From JADJRH01 sp046351455 (GTDB lineage Bacteria > Myxococcota_A > Polyangia > Polyangiales > Polyangiaceae): 64,000 nucleotides of DNA. Positions 1-9,036 of the stretch are shown in pieces. The translations under genes and the position numbers were made by a program. The notes below the pieces were generated by a model that ran no database searches, had not been told where the DNA came from, and saw only the letters and a program-made list of their open reading frames with translations. Within the stretch, counting starts at the first letter, position 1. Each line of letters begins with the position of its first letter. The stretch spans positions 1 through 64,000 of the forward strand of contig JAXLYM010000020.1 of the NCBI GenBank assembly GCA_046351455.1, in the 5' to 3' direction.

Positions 1-669
1 AAGGTGATGGAGGGATTCGCGATGTTCGCCCTCAACCAGGGTGAAGTGTGCACGTGCCCCTCGCGCGCCCTCGTGCACGAGAAGATCCTCGGCCAGTTCC
101 TGGAGCGCGCCGTCCTCCGCACGAAGAAGCACGTGCCGGGCAACCCCCTCGACCCGAAGACGACGGTCGGCGCGCAGGCCTCCAAAGAGCAGCTCAACAA
201 GATCCTGAGTTACCTCGAAATCGGCCGAAAAGAAGGCGCGAAGGTGCTCGCGGGCGGAGAGCAGGCGACTCTCTCCGGCGACCTCGCGGGCGGTTATTAC
301 GTGATGCCGACGATCTTCCAGGGCAACAACAAGATGCGCATCTTCCAGGAGGAGATCTTCGGCCCCGTCGTGTCGACGACGTCGTTCAAGGACTTCGACG
401 ACGCGATCCACATCGCGAACGACACGCTCTACGGCCTCGGCGCCGGCGTGTGGACGCGCGACATGTTCACGGCGTACCGCGCGGGCCGCGCGATCGAGGC
501 GGGCCGCGTGTGGACGAACTGCTACCACCTCTATCCGGCGCACGCGGCGTTCGGCGGTTACAAGCAGTCGGGCATCGGCCGCGAGACGCACAGCATGATG
601 CTGGACCACTACCAGCAGACGAAAAACCTGCTCGTCTCCTACGATCCGAAGCCGATGGGCTTCTTTTGA
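1..669 (+). CDS. Aldehyde dehydrogenase, C-terminal part (start outside window)
   Basis: NAD(P)-dependent oxidation of an aldehyde to its acid in the cytoplasm. The reading frame is open from base 1, so the N-terminal half, including the Rossmann domain, lies upstream. The visible part contains the catalytic loop NQGEVCTCPSR with the nucleophilic cysteine, the EEIFGPVVS motif around the conserved Glu-Phe-Gly, and the family C-terminus (FGGYKQSGIGRE, then LDHYQQTKNLL). From memory, this tail matches the AldB/ExaC/AcoD subgroup of acetaldehyde and short-chain aldehyde dehydrogenases. That subgroup assignment is inference; membership of the superfamily is secure. It is followed 26 bp later by an unrelated lipoprotein gene on the same strand. 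Confidence 0.95.
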   Translation, partial: KVMEGFAMFALNQGEVCTCPSRALVHEKILGQFLERAVLRTKKHVPGNPLDPKTTVGAQASKEQLNKILSYLEIGRKEGAKVLAGGEQATLSGDLAGGYYVMPTIFQGNNKMRIFQEEIFGPVVSTTSFKDFDDAIHIANDTLYGLGAGVWTRDMFTAYRAGRAIEAGRVWTNCYHLYPAHAAFGGYKQSGIGRETHSMMLDHYQQTKNLLVSYDPKPMGFF

Positions 670-695
670 GGGCTCGATATCTGGTATAGGAGGGC

Positions 696-3266
696 ATGCG
701 TCGCGCGCGTGCCCTCTTGTTTGCGCCTCTCGGCCTCCTCGCGGCCTGCACGGAAACGGTGCCTCCGCACGCGCCGGAGCTCTCTCCCCCGTCCTCCACC
801 GCACCCACGGTGAACGTCGCGTCCCCCACCGCGGAGCCGGTGGCGATGACGCCGTTCGCGACTCCGGTGCTCCCACCCTTGACGAGGGACGACCGGCCCG
901 CCTGCGAGATCGCGAAGGACGCGCGAAAGAACGCCGATTCCGCCCTCACCGCCGGACGCAACTACCGCGCTCTGCGCCTCGTGGAGAAGGCCAATCGACT
1001 CTGCCCCTCGGACGCCGCGCTCTCCTTCGCGACGAAGCTGGACGCCCTGTCGAAGCTCGGCCTCGACGACGCCGCGCGTGACCTCGCCAAGCAAATCACA
1101 GCATCTCCCGGCGCGGACGCCGCCGCCCAGGCCGCCGCCAAAACAGCGCTCGCGAGGGCTCCTCTCACCCCGCCGCCCTCCGGAGAGTCGCTTTTGACAG
1201 CGGCGCTCGCGGCGCACAAGAGCAGCGCGGCCGACGCGCGGGCGCAGCTCGATCGCGCGGTCGCGCGGCTCGAACAAGAGGCCTCGGGGAAGGCGCGGGT
1301 GTACGTCGACGAAAGCGAGCGTGACCCGCTCGCGCTCTCGAACGACGGCGCCACCGTGGCTCTCGGCGACGGCAACACCGTGCTCCTCGTCGACGCGAAG
1401 ACGCTCCGTCCGCAGCGGTTCTTCGATCTCGGGGAGACGCCGCGCGGAGCGGTGCTGTCGGCCGACGGCAAGCTGCTCGCGACGCTCACGAACAGCGCCG
1501 TGGACGTGTGGTCCGCGGCCACCGGAAAGCGCACGTTCCACCTCGTGTGGGCCGGCGAGGAGCCCCGCACGGCGGCCTTCTCGAACGACGGAAAGCGCCT
1601 GTTCGTCGGCGGCCGCCACACCTTCGACGCCGTGCTCCGCGTGTGGAACCTGGACACCGGCGACTCGGCCGACGACTTCAGCCTTCCAAGGCAAGCGGGC
1701 GTGTCGGCGCTCGCGCTCTCCAGCGACAACAAGCACATCGCGCTCGGCACCGAATTCGGCTCGGTCGAGGTGTGGACGGTGTCCCCCCACAAGCAGGTGG
1801 TCAGTCTGTTCAAGGGCGACAGCTTCCACGACGAGGTGCGCTCCATCTCCTACTCTCCCAAGGGCGATCGCATCCTCTTGTACGGCCGCAGCGGCAAGAT
1901 CGAGGTGTTCGACGCCAAGACCTGGAAGAGCCTCTGGCAAGGAACGTCCCGCAGCCCGTGGACCGAGGGAGCCGCCACCTTCTCGTCCGACGGCGTGCGC
2001 GTGATCTCCGGCGGCTACGAGGACTTCCACAACACGCTGCGCGAGTGGGACGCGGCGACGGGCGCGGAGCTCCAGAACAAGCCCGTGGGCGTGCAGGCGC
2101 AGTTCTTCTCGCGCGACGGACACTACGCCTTGGGCGGCGAGCGCGAGGCGCTGGGCGTGCTCGACCTCGTGTCCGGCACCGAAAAGCTCGTGTCGAACGA
2201 GACCGCGCGCATCAAGGATCTGCGGTTCGCGCCCCCGCGGATGCTCCTCACGACGGTCGACGGCGACAAGGCCGAGCGCGTGCTCCTGCCCTCCGGCGCG
2301 CGGTACGTGCCTATCGACGACACGTACGGTCCCCTGTGCACATCGCTCGACGGCAAGCTCCTCGCGCAGGCCGGCTACCGCGGCGTCACGGTGTTCGACG
2401 TCGACTCGGGCGCGCGCATCCCCGGTTATCCGCCCGTGCCGGACCGGTCGACGGGCAGCTCCGTCCAGCTCGCGCCGGACGGCAGCCTGCGCGTCTGGTC
2501 GCGCTACTTCGACGACACGACCCTGTATACGAGCAAGAAGGGGGACACCGCCATGACGGCCCTCGTCAAGCTGGGAGAGCGCAAGGACCTGCGGGGCCTG
2601 GAGGCCTCGGATTTCGGCCGGTACGGCATCGTGTACCAGGAGAACAAGGTGCTCGTGCTCGACGCCTCGACAGGCGATCTCCGCAAGGTCGACGAGGACC
2701 CGCAGGACCGCATCCGCGAGGCCGACATCTCCGCGGACGGGACCGCCTTGTTCATCGCGCGCGAGCAGCGATTGAGCCGCTTCGACACATCCACGGGGAA
2801 GGCCACGCACGCGGGCATCTCGGTGCCTTGTTACATGGACAGGCTCGAATCCTCGTTCGACGGCAACAAGGTGCTCGCGGCCTGCTCGGAGGATGCCTAT
2901 CTCTACACCTTCACGCCAGGGCAAGAGTCGCCGACGGCGGCGCCGCTCAAATACGGTCGTATCGAGTACGGCAAAGTGGCCCTCTCGCCGCACGGCGATC
3001 TCGTGGTGACCGGGGAGGCGGACGGCGGCCTCACGATCTGGGACGCGCACGGCGTGCAGCGCGCCGCGCTCCGATTCGCGCACGGACACGACGCCACCCT
3101 CGTGCTGGCTCCCGACGGGCGCACGCTCCTGCTCGGCAAGGACACCGCCGCGCTGGAGGACCGATTGAGCTGCCGCGTGGGCTCGCGCGCGATGCCTTTC
3201 GTCGCGTGCGCGGACGCTCTCGGGGACGACGATCTCCTCGCCGACGCGCTCGCGCCATCGAACTGA
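696..3266 (+). CDS. WD40-like beta-propeller lipoprotein
   Basis: Predicted cell-envelope lipoprotein of 856 aa. The N-terminus is a lipoprotein signal (two Arg, hydrophobic stretch, GLLAAC with lipid Cys18), followed by a Pro/Ser/Thr-rich linker and a helical TPR-like segment (about residues 70-200). The rest (about 210-840) holds repeated blade-like units of the WD40 type, for example SADGKLLATL, SNDGKRLFVGG, VWNLDTGDSA and SPHGDLVVTGEADGG followed by IWDAHG. Such propellers are binding platforms, and no catalytic motif is visible. Substrate or partner cannot be inferred. It lies 26 bp downstream of the aldehyde dehydrogenase but seems functionally unrelated; the following 216 bp hold no gene. 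Confidence 0.85.
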   Translation: MRRARALLFAPLGLLAACTETVPPHAPELSPPSSTAPTVNVASPTAEPVAMTPFATPVLPPLTRDDRPACEIAKDARKNADSALTAGRNYRALRLVEKANRLCPSDAALSFATKLDALSKLGLDDAARDLAKQITASPGADAAAQAAAKTALARAPLTPPPSGESLLTAALAAHKSSAADARAQLDRAVARLEQEASGKARVYVDESERDPLALSNDGATVALGDGNTVLLVDAKTLRPQRFFDLGETPRGAVLSADGKLLATLTNSAVDVWSAATGKRTFHLVWAGEEPRTAAFSNDGKRLFVGGRHTFDAVLRVWNLDTGDSADDFSLPRQAGVSALALSSDNKHIALGTEFGSVEVWTVSPHKQVVSLFKGDSFHDEVRSISYSPKGDRILLYGRSGKIEVFDAKTWKSLWQGTSRSPWTEGAATFSSDGVRVISGGYEDFHNTLREWDAATGAELQNKPVGVQAQFFSRDGHYALGGEREALGVLDLVSGTEKLVSNETARIKDLRFAPPRMLLTTVDGDKAERVLLPSGARYVPIDDTYGPLCTSLDGKLLAQAGYRGVTVFDVDSGARIPGYPPVPDRSTGSSVQLAPDGSLRVWSRYFDDTTLYTSKKGDTAMTALVKLGERKDLRGLEASDFGRYGIVYQENKVLVLDASTGDLRKVDEDPQDRIREADISADGTALFIAREQRLSRFDTSTGKATHAGISVPCYMDRLESSFDGNKVLAACSEDAYLYTFTPGQESPTAAPLKYGRIEYGKVALSPHGDLVVTGEADGGLTIWDAHGVQRAALRFAHGHDATLVLAPDGRTLLLGKDTAALEDRLSCRVGSRAMPFVACADALGDDDLLADALAPSN

Positions 3267-3482
3267 ACGAAAAAAGTTTCGCTGTTTTGCTCGACGGCGA
3301 GCCCTTCGTCGATTAGAGAGCCCGCACCTCTTCCCAAAAGGGGACTCGAACGCCACGCGATCCGGCCCGGCATTTCTGCTGCCATCGCTCGCGAGCCTCC
3401 CTTCGTTGCACCGCCCGGCGTTTGCGGTGCCGATCATCGAAAGCGTGCCTCCCCGCGCCCGCGGTGGACGGCGATTGACTAG

Positions 3483-5030
3483 ATGCATTTTTCGGATCTC
3501 TCTCTCATCGAGCCCCTTCTGCGCGCCGTCGCCGCCGAGGGATACGAGACACCCACCCCCATCCAGCAGCAGGCGATCCCGCCGATCCTCGAGGGTCGCG
3601 ATCTCCTCGGCTGCGCGCAGACCGGCACCGGAAAGACGGCCGCCTTCGCGCTCCCGATGTTGCAGCGCCTCTCGCAGACGCCGCCCCCCGTCGCGCAGCG
3701 GCCCGGCTACGATCGTCACGCGTCGCCGCGCCACGTGCGGCCCCGCGGCCCGATCCGCGCGCTCGTGCTCACGCCCACGCGGGAGCTCGCGGCGCAGATC
3801 GGCGACTCGTTCGCGACCTACGGAAAGCACCTCCGCCTTCGCCACACGGTGATCTTCGGCGGCGTCGGCCAGCTCGCGCAGGAGCAGGCGCTCGCGCGCG
3901 GTCCGGAGATCGTCGTCGCGACGCCCGGCCGCCTCCTCGACCTCGCGCAGCAGAACAAGATCGATCTGCAGGACATCGAGATCTTCGTCCTCGACGAGGC
4001 CGATCGCATGCTCGACATGGGCTTCATCCACGACGTCCGCCGCGTGATCGCGCTCCTGCCGACGAAGCGGCAAACGCTGTTCTTCTCGGCCACGATGCCG
4101 CCCGACATCATCGACCTCAGCTCGCGCATCCTCACGGAGCCGGCGCGCGTCGCGGTCACGCCGATCGCGTCCACGGCCGAGAAGGTCGCGCAGAAGGTGT
4201 TCTTCGTGGACCAGTCGAGCAAGCGCGCCCTCCTGGAGCGCGTCCTCGGGGACCCCACGATCGAGCGCGCCCTCGTGTTCACGCGCACGAAGCACGGCGC
4301 GAACCGCGTCGCCGAGCAGCTCAGCCGCGCGGCCATCGGGGCCGAGGTCATCCACGGCAACAAGTCGCAGAACGCCCGCGAGCGCGCGCTGTCCGCGTTC
4401 AAGAGCGGCGCGACGCGCGTCCTCGTCGCGACCGACATCGCGGCCCGCGGCATCGACGTGGAGGGCGTCTCGCACGTCATCAACTTCGATCTGCCCGACG
4501 TGCCCGAGAGCTACGTCCACCGCATCGGCCGCACCGCGCGCGCCGGCGCCTCCGGCATCGCGTTCACGTTCTGCGACCGCGACGAGATGGCGATGCTCGG
4601 CGCGATCGAGCGCCTCATCCGCGCGCGCATCCCCGTCGACGAGCAGCACCCGGCGCACGGCCTCGCGGCGGCCTCGGGCGCGGCGTCGTCCTCGCAGGCG
4701 CACGCGCAGAGCCGTCACTCGCGCGGCGGCGCCCCGAACCCGCGCGGCGGCCACAACAGCCACCGTCCGGGCGGCCACGGCCCCTCGCGCGGCGACAACA
4801 ACCGTCACGGCGGCGAGAGCAACCACCGTCACGGCGGCGCCCCGAGTCACCGCGACGGCGGCTCCGGTTACCGCAACAACGACGCTCCGCGCGACGCCTC
4901 GTCGTACCGCCCGGCCGAGCCGCAGGGCGATCGCGGCCCCGCGCGCGACACGTCCCCCGGCGGCACCACGCCGCAGCGCCCGCGCCGCCCGTTCACGCCG
5001 CGGCCCCAGCGCCGTTACGTCAGCTCCTGA
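3483..5030 (+). CDS. rhlE: DEAD-box ATP-dependent RNA helicase, RhlE-type
   Basis: Cytoplasmic RNA helicase (515 aa) that unwinds or remodels RNA at the expense of ATP. All family motifs are present in order: Q motif (TPTPIQQQAIP), Walker A AQTGTGKT, PTRELAAQI, TPGRLLDL, DEAD, SAT in FFSATMPP, then helicase domain 2 with VFTRTKHGAN, ATDIAARGIDV and HRIGRTARAG. The core ends near residue 395. The last ~120 residues are a low-complexity tail rich in His, Gly, Arg and Asn, with repeats such as NRHGGESNHRHGG. Basic tails of this kind usually add non-specific RNA binding. It is a monocistronic unit that ends in a strong hairpin terminator 22 bp after the stop. RhlE rather than CsdA/DbpA is judged from the N-terminus and length. 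Confidence 0.95.
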   Translation: MHFSDLSLIEPLLRAVAAEGYETPTPIQQQAIPPILEGRDLLGCAQTGTGKTAAFALPMLQRLSQTPPPVAQRPGYDRHASPRHVRPRGPIRALVLTPTRELAAQIGDSFATYGKHLRLRHTVIFGGVGQLAQEQALARGPEIVVATPGRLLDLAQQNKIDLQDIEIFVLDEADRMLDMGFIHDVRRVIALLPTKRQTLFFSATMPPDIIDLSSRILTEPARVAVTPIASTAEKVAQKVFFVDQSSKRALLERVLGDPTIERALVFTRTKHGANRVAEQLSRAAIGAEVIHGNKSQNARERALSAFKSGATRVLVATDIAARGIDVEGVSHVINFDLPDVPESYVHRIGRTARAGASGIAFTFCDRDEMAMLGAIERLIRARIPVDEQHPAHGLAAASGAASSSQAHAQSRHSRGGAPNPRGGHNSHRPGGHGPSRGDNNRHGGESNHRHGGAPSHRDGGSGYRNNDAPRDASSYRPAEPQGDRGPARDTSPGGTTPQRPRRPFTPRPQRRYVSS

Positions 5031-5051
5031 CGTTTCCCATCACCCAAAAGC

Positions 5052-5094
5052 AAAGCGCCGTCCGACTCGATGCCGGACGGCGCTTTTCTTTTTT
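5052..5094. terminator. Bidirectional intrinsic terminator
   Basis: Perfect 13-bp inverted repeat (5052-5064 with 5074-5086, 9-nt loop) whose arms read AAAGCGCCGTCCG and CGGACGGCGCTTT, followed by a T-rich run to 5094. The A-rich left side gives a matching T run on the minus strand. It lies between the converging helicase (stop 5030) and phosphodiesterase (stop 5138) genes, so it can stop transcription from both. Confidence 0.9.
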
Positions 5095-5099
5095 GCAAT

Positions 5100-5125
5100 G
5101 ACTGCCAGTCACGGAACTGGCAGTC
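5100..5125. repeat. Perfect 10-bp inverted repeat with ACTGGCA core
   Basis: GACTGCCAGT (5100-5109), a 6-nt loop, then ACTGGCAGTC (5116-5125): a perfect hairpin directly after the two-way terminator and 12 bp before the end of the minus-strand phosphodiesterase. It has no T run. The same ACTGGCA core recurs in other intergenic repeats of this window. Confidence 0.8.
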
Positions 5126-5137
5126 ACGGACTCCCGA

Positions 5138-6619
5138 TCACGAAACCTGCAGCGAGGCCCCGTCGGACTTGCGGACCTGCGCGGTCGGCGCCTCGCCCCA
5201 GGCCTCGGACAGCGCGCGGCCCTTCATGATCGCCGGCACCGGAATCCCCATCACGCGCAGGATCGTCGGCGCGACGTCGAGGATCGTCGTGTTCGGGATG
5301 TCGACGCCCGCGCGGATGCCGGGGCCCCACATCGTGAGGACGCTCGGCGGATCGTGGTACGCCTCCTTCGGCGTGGGCGTGTCCGTCGCGAACATCTCGT
5401 CGAGCAGGTAACCTGCCGCGTCCGCCTTCGGCACGTCCGGGAAGAAGTAGCGGATCTCGTGCCCGAGCCTCGCCATGCCGTACGGCGTGACCGTGAGGAT
5501 CTCGCCCGTCTCGTCGACGTGGAACGCCTCTTTTCGCGGGCCGCCGGTGACATAGGCCTTCTCGAAGAGGCCCTTCACGCGGGCGCGCTCCGTCGCGTCG
5601 CTGATGCGCACGTTCCACTGCGGGCTCATCGCCGGCACCACCTCGCCGACGCCCTTCGCCTCGAACATCTCCAGGATGCGCCGCACGCTCTTGAAGCGCA
5701 CGCCGATCTTCCCTTCCGGATACATGTCATTGACGTACGGCTGCATGCCGAGGCCGCTCGCCACCATCACGACGGTGTTGCGATCGGCCATCTTCATGAA
5801 GCGGCCGAGCAGATCGTCCGCGATCTTGTGGCCGTATTCGATGGCTCCGCCGTAGTGCTTCTTCTCTTCGGCCGTCGCGGGGACCTTGAACTTCGAGTCG
5901 TCGTACGCGCGCCAGTAGTGGTGCTCGTAGTGCGCGCAGTGGCCGGTGTGCCACGTCGCGAAGTCCGGCGCGTAGCGGCCGTAGAGGCCGGTGAACACGT
6001 CGAAGTTGATGAGCGGCTGCAGGGCGACGCGCTTCCAGTGCACGTGCGGCTCGATCTTCTCCATCACGAGCTGCTGCGCGACCTTCGCGAGCGTCTGCGG
6101 CTTCACTCCGAGCGACAGGAGCGCCCGAGTCTGCTGCACCATCTCGGGGAGGCTCGCCTTTCCGGCGGCCTTGATGTGCTCCTGCGTGTAGCGCCGGTTG
6201 AACGCCAGCGCCGGCGACAGGTACTGCGGATACGTCTGGTTGTCCGGCGAGAACGGCCCCGGCACCATGAAGCCCGGAACCGGCCGCGGAGGATAGGAGC
6301 TGATGCTCCCGAAGACGCCGATGCTCTTGCCAGCGTCGACGACGTAGTCCCACGTGCGCTTCGCGTTCACCGTATCCTGTCCGAGGACAGCGGCGCCGTG
6401 GATGCTGCGGTCGACGCCCGTGTGGAGCGTCACCCAGCTAATCCACGGATCCAGGAAGGGGGGCCGCTCGATCGCCTCGGGAGCAGAGCGCGTACCTTCC
6501 TGGATCATGCGCTGGAAATTCGGCAGCTTTCCCTGCTGGATAAGCGGGTCCAGAATGGTCCAGGTCAGCTCGTTCATCTCGAGGAGCAAGACCTTACGGG
6601 GCTCGATCGGGGTCGCCAT
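5138..6619 (-). CDS. Alkaline-phosphatase-superfamily phosphodiesterase
   Basis: Predicted metal-dependent phosphodiesterase/pyrophosphatase of the alkaline phosphatase fold (493 aa). The N-terminus VLLLEMNELTWTILDPL resembles the opening strand of type I phosphodiesterase/nucleotide pyrophosphatases, with Glu where a metal-binding Asp often sits. SWVTLHTG is the likely nucleophile loop (Thr), and later HGAAVLG and VMVASGLGMQ replace the more usual metal-ligand loops. The start at 6619 is chosen because AGAGGTGA lies just upstream and a longer frame adds only an unlikely 20-residue leader. No signal peptide, so cytoplasmic. Diverged metal ligands make the exact activity uncertain; members of this branch are usually annotated only as alkaline phosphatase family protein. 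Transcribed alone and converging on the helicase. Confidence 0.75.
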   Translation of the reverse strand: MATPIEPRKVLLLEMNELTWTILDPLIQQGKLPNFQRMIQEGTRSAPEAIERPPFLDPWISWVTLHTGVDRSIHGAAVLGQDTVNAKRTWDYVVDAGKSIGVFGSISSYPPRPVPGFMVPGPFSPDNQTYPQYLSPALAFNRRYTQEHIKAAGKASLPEMVQQTRALLSLGVKPQTLAKVAQQLVMEKIEPHVHWKRVALQPLINFDVFTGLYGRYAPDFATWHTGHCAHYEHHYWRAYDDSKFKVPATAEEKKHYGGAIEYGHKIADDLLGRFMKMADRNTVVMVASGLGMQPYVNDMYPEGKIGVRFKSVRRILEMFEAKGVGEVVPAMSPQWNVRISDATERARVKGLFEKAYVTGGPRKEAFHVDETGEILTVTPYGMARLGHEIRYFFPDVPKADAAGYLLDEMFATDTPTPKEAYHDPPSVLTMWGPGIRAGVDIPNTTILDVAPTILRVMGIPVPAIMKGRALSEAWGEAPTAQVRKSDGASLQVS

Positions 6620-6903
6620 GGATTTCACCTCTGGTGCAGAGCCCGGCCAGTTCAGCATTCTTCGGGCCGCGCTGAACAATCACGGAAAGGCCGGAATTCG
6701 GCTCTCGTGCCGACAAAAACGCGCATGCCCTTCGCGAGGCTGCGCGGCGTTTGCACTCCCTTTGTGACTGGCAGGTCAGTCGGCCCCTTTCTCCCCACCT
6801 CGCCCTCCTCAGACAGCCTGTCTCACTCTCCTCGACGAGGCGCGGTGAGACCTTGTGCGAAGGGTGGTTCCAACCGTCCTCGAAGCAGGATACATTCTCG
6901 TAA

Positions 6904-7908
6904 ATGAGAACGTCCGGGCGTGCTGATTGGGTCTTGTTTCCGGCGGCGATTGCTGCGATCCTGACGGTTTCGTGTGATCCTCCGGTGCGAGTCGTACACG
7001 GCACCAGCGGCGGCGCGAAGCCGTCCTCCACGGGGCAAGAGGACGGGGTCGTGGTCCCCATCGCCGAGCCGACGACGACCGCCACCCCGGACTCGGACCC
7101 TCCGCCCGACTCCACACCTCCTTCTCGTCCTCAGGTGAAGGCGCCCGCCGTCGATCCTTGCATCGAGACGCTCCGCAGCGAGGCCGGCGGCCCCGACCCG
7201 GCGAAGGCGAAAGGCCTCGACGTCTATCGGGACGCGCTGGAGGCCGAGCGCGCCCAGAAGCTCGACCTCGCGCGGCGGAATTACCTGAAGCTCATTCAGA
7301 ACTATCCGGACTCGACGCTGATCCCGGCCGCGTATTTCGCCTTCGGCGAGATGTTCCGGCGGGAGGCCGTGGGCGATCCGTCGAAGGCGAGCCTCGCGGA
7401 GCAGTCGTATGCCGAGGTCATCAAGTACCCTGCCGGCAAAGGCAGCTTGTGGACGGTGACCCAGTATCGCATGGGCCAGGTGTTCCTCGCGTCGAAGCCG
7501 GAAAAGGCCCTCTCCGTGTTCATGAAGGCCGCGAAATCGGCGCAGCAGAACCCGGATGACGGCTGCGTCACGGAGGCCTCGGCGGCCGCGCTCGAAGGCT
7601 CGGCGGCGGCGTTCGCGGAGGCCGGTCAGCCCGACAAGTGCGTCACGTTCTATTCGAGCCTCACGACCGACAAGGGTCGTATGGCGGTCGCGTGCGTGGC
7701 CGTGGCGGAGCACCTCGCGGCGAAGAAGAAGGGCGGCGACGCGCAGCGCGTGCTCGCGGCCTCTCTCGGCCCCGCGGCGGCCGCGCACATGGCGCAGACG
7801 GACATGGACACGTACTGCAAGCGCGCGAAGGCCGCGGCGGACGACGCGAAGGCCTCCGGCGGAGTCGACGCCTCGCTCGACAAGGCCCTCGCCGCGGCGT
7901 GCCCGTGA
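6904..7908 (+). CDS. TPR-containing lipoprotein
   Basis: Predicted lipoprotein of 334 aa. The signal peptide ends at LTVSC with Cys24 as the lipidation site, followed by a Pro/Thr/Ser-rich linker to about residue 78. Residues ~95-300 are Ala-rich helices that read as TPR or Sel1-like repeats, for example ARRNYLKLIQNYPDSTL, SYAEVIKYPAG and EKALSVFMKAAKSA. This layout suits a periplasmic scaffold, comparable to YbgF/BamD-like adaptors, but no specific partner is indicated. It is divergent from the phosphodiesterase (284 bp apart) and convergent with the epimerase. No enzyme motif is visible. Confidence 0.75.
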   Translation: MRTSGRADWVLFPAAIAAILTVSCDPPVRVVHGTSGGAKPSSTGQEDGVVVPIAEPTTTATPDSDPPPDSTPPSRPQVKAPAVDPCIETLRSEAGGPDPAKAKGLDVYRDALEAERAQKLDLARRNYLKLIQNYPDSTLIPAAYFAFGEMFRREAVGDPSKASLAEQSYAEVIKYPAGKGSLWTVTQYRMGQVFLASKPEKALSVFMKAAKSAQQNPDDGCVTEASAAALEGSAAAFAEAGQPDKCVTFYSSLTTDKGRMAVACVAVAEHLAAKKKGGDAQRVLAASLGPAAAAHMAQTDMDTYCKRAKAAADDAKASGGVDASLDKALAAACP

Positions 7909-7954
7909 CATTGCTGCTCGGACTGGCACGCTCCGACGGGCATGTTCCGGGGCC

Positions 7955-9010
7955 TCAGATATCGTCGAGGGCCTGGGATTCGATCGAGCGGCCGCGGGCG
8001 CGGCGAACGCAACAAGCCAGGTAGCTCGTGAGGCGCGGCGGGGCCGGGATGCCCGCCTCCCGCGCCCTCGCACCGTCGAATACGGCCTCTCCCCGCAGGA
8101 ACCGCAGACAGCCACGCAGCGCATCGTCGAAGCGCGCCGGACGCTCTTCCGCGGAGACAGCCCTCTCCGGATTCAGGGGTGTGGCGGTGGCCGATGGCGC
8201 GGAGGCCGCGGGGAGGCCGCGCGCGATCTCTCCCCACGTGACGGCGCGCTCCGGCCCCGCGGAGAGGTGGGTTCGCAGGTGCCGCGGCGCCTCCTGAAAC
8301 AGCAGCGCTCCGAGGGCGCGAGCGAGCCAGTCGAAAGGCACCGTGTCGAGGCGGCGCGCGTCGTCCGGCGACAGCTCCCCTGCCCGCGCGAGATACCGCA
8401 ACACCCAGAACAGGCTCGCGGTCGGCTCACACCCGAGCTCCGTGTGCCCCATCGCGAGCGACGGCCGCGCGATCGTGAGAGGCAACCCTGGAGTCGCCGC
8501 GAGCCGGGCCTCACACGCCACCTTGTCGACGAGGTACGGGTGGAGCGGCTCCCCGAGAGGCGGCGCGTCCTCCGGGACGACCCCGCGCGCGCCGACGCCG
8601 CAGGACCACGCGCTGCCCACGTAGAGGAATCGCCGCAGACTCCCCGCGGACATCGCCGCCCGCGCGAGGGATAGGGGCGCTTCGAGATTGACAGTCTGCG
8701 CCGTCGCGCCCCCCGAAGAGCACACCGCCAGATGGGCGATCCGCGTCACCCCGGCGAGAGGCCATGTCGCGATCGAGGAGGGCTCCGCGAGGTCCCCACG
8801 GATCACCGACAGGCGCTCTTCCGGGAGGACCGCGCCGCGCGGGAGAAACCGCCGGATCGACGCGAGCGCCCGCTCCCGTGGAGCCTCTCCGTCGGCGCCC
8901 GGACGCGAAACCGCAACAACACGTATTCCGTCCTGCTCGACGAGGAGATGCGCCCCCAGCGCGCCGCCGACCGCCCCCGTGACGCCCGTGAGCAACACCG
9001 TCTCTTCCAT
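7955..9010 (-). CDS. NAD(P)-dependent epimerase/reductase (extended SDR)
   Basis: Rossmann-fold dehydrogenase of 351 aa. LLTGVTGAVGGALGAHLL is the extended-SDR dinucleotide motif TGxxGxxG. LYVGSAWSCG corresponds to the catalytic Ser strand, and HPYLVDKVACE supplies the YxxxK pair. The C-terminal half resembles thioester-reductase or male-sterility-type domains that act on carrier- or CoA-bound substrates, but this is only a resemblance. It is the last gene of a three-gene operon with the ATP-grasp-like ligase (9918-11141) and an unknown protein (9037-9921); 26 bp separate it from the latter. The start ATG at 9010 is the first in frame that gives the usual short N-terminus. The natural substrate is unknown. 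Confidence 0.8.
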   Translation of the reverse strand: MEETVLLTGVTGAVGGALGAHLLVEQDGIRVVAVSRPGADGEAPRERALASIRRFLPRGAVLPEERLSVIRGDLAEPSSIATWPLAGVTRIAHLAVCSSGGATAQTVNLEAPLSLARAAMSAGSLRRFLYVGSAWSCGVGARGVVPEDAPPLGEPLHPYLVDKVACEARLAATPGLPLTIARPSLAMGHTELGCEPTASLFWVLRYLARAGELSPDDARRLDTVPFDWLARALGALLFQEAPRHLRTHLSAGPERAVTWGEIARGLPAASAPSATATPLNPERAVSAEERPARFDDALRGCLRFLRGEAVFDGARAREAGIPAPPRLTSYLACCVRRARGRSIESQALDDI

Positions 9011-9036
9011 CGGTCGTCTCGCCGGAGACCCCTTCT

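Noticed and set aside
3330..3400. tRNA-like GGGGACTCGAAC stretch
   Set aside because: No cloverleaf arms can be paired on either strand.
639..4850. 1403-aa minus-strand open frame
   Set aside because: Antisense to the WD40 lipoprotein and helicase genes, with Arg-rich low-complexity translation; a by-product of high GC.
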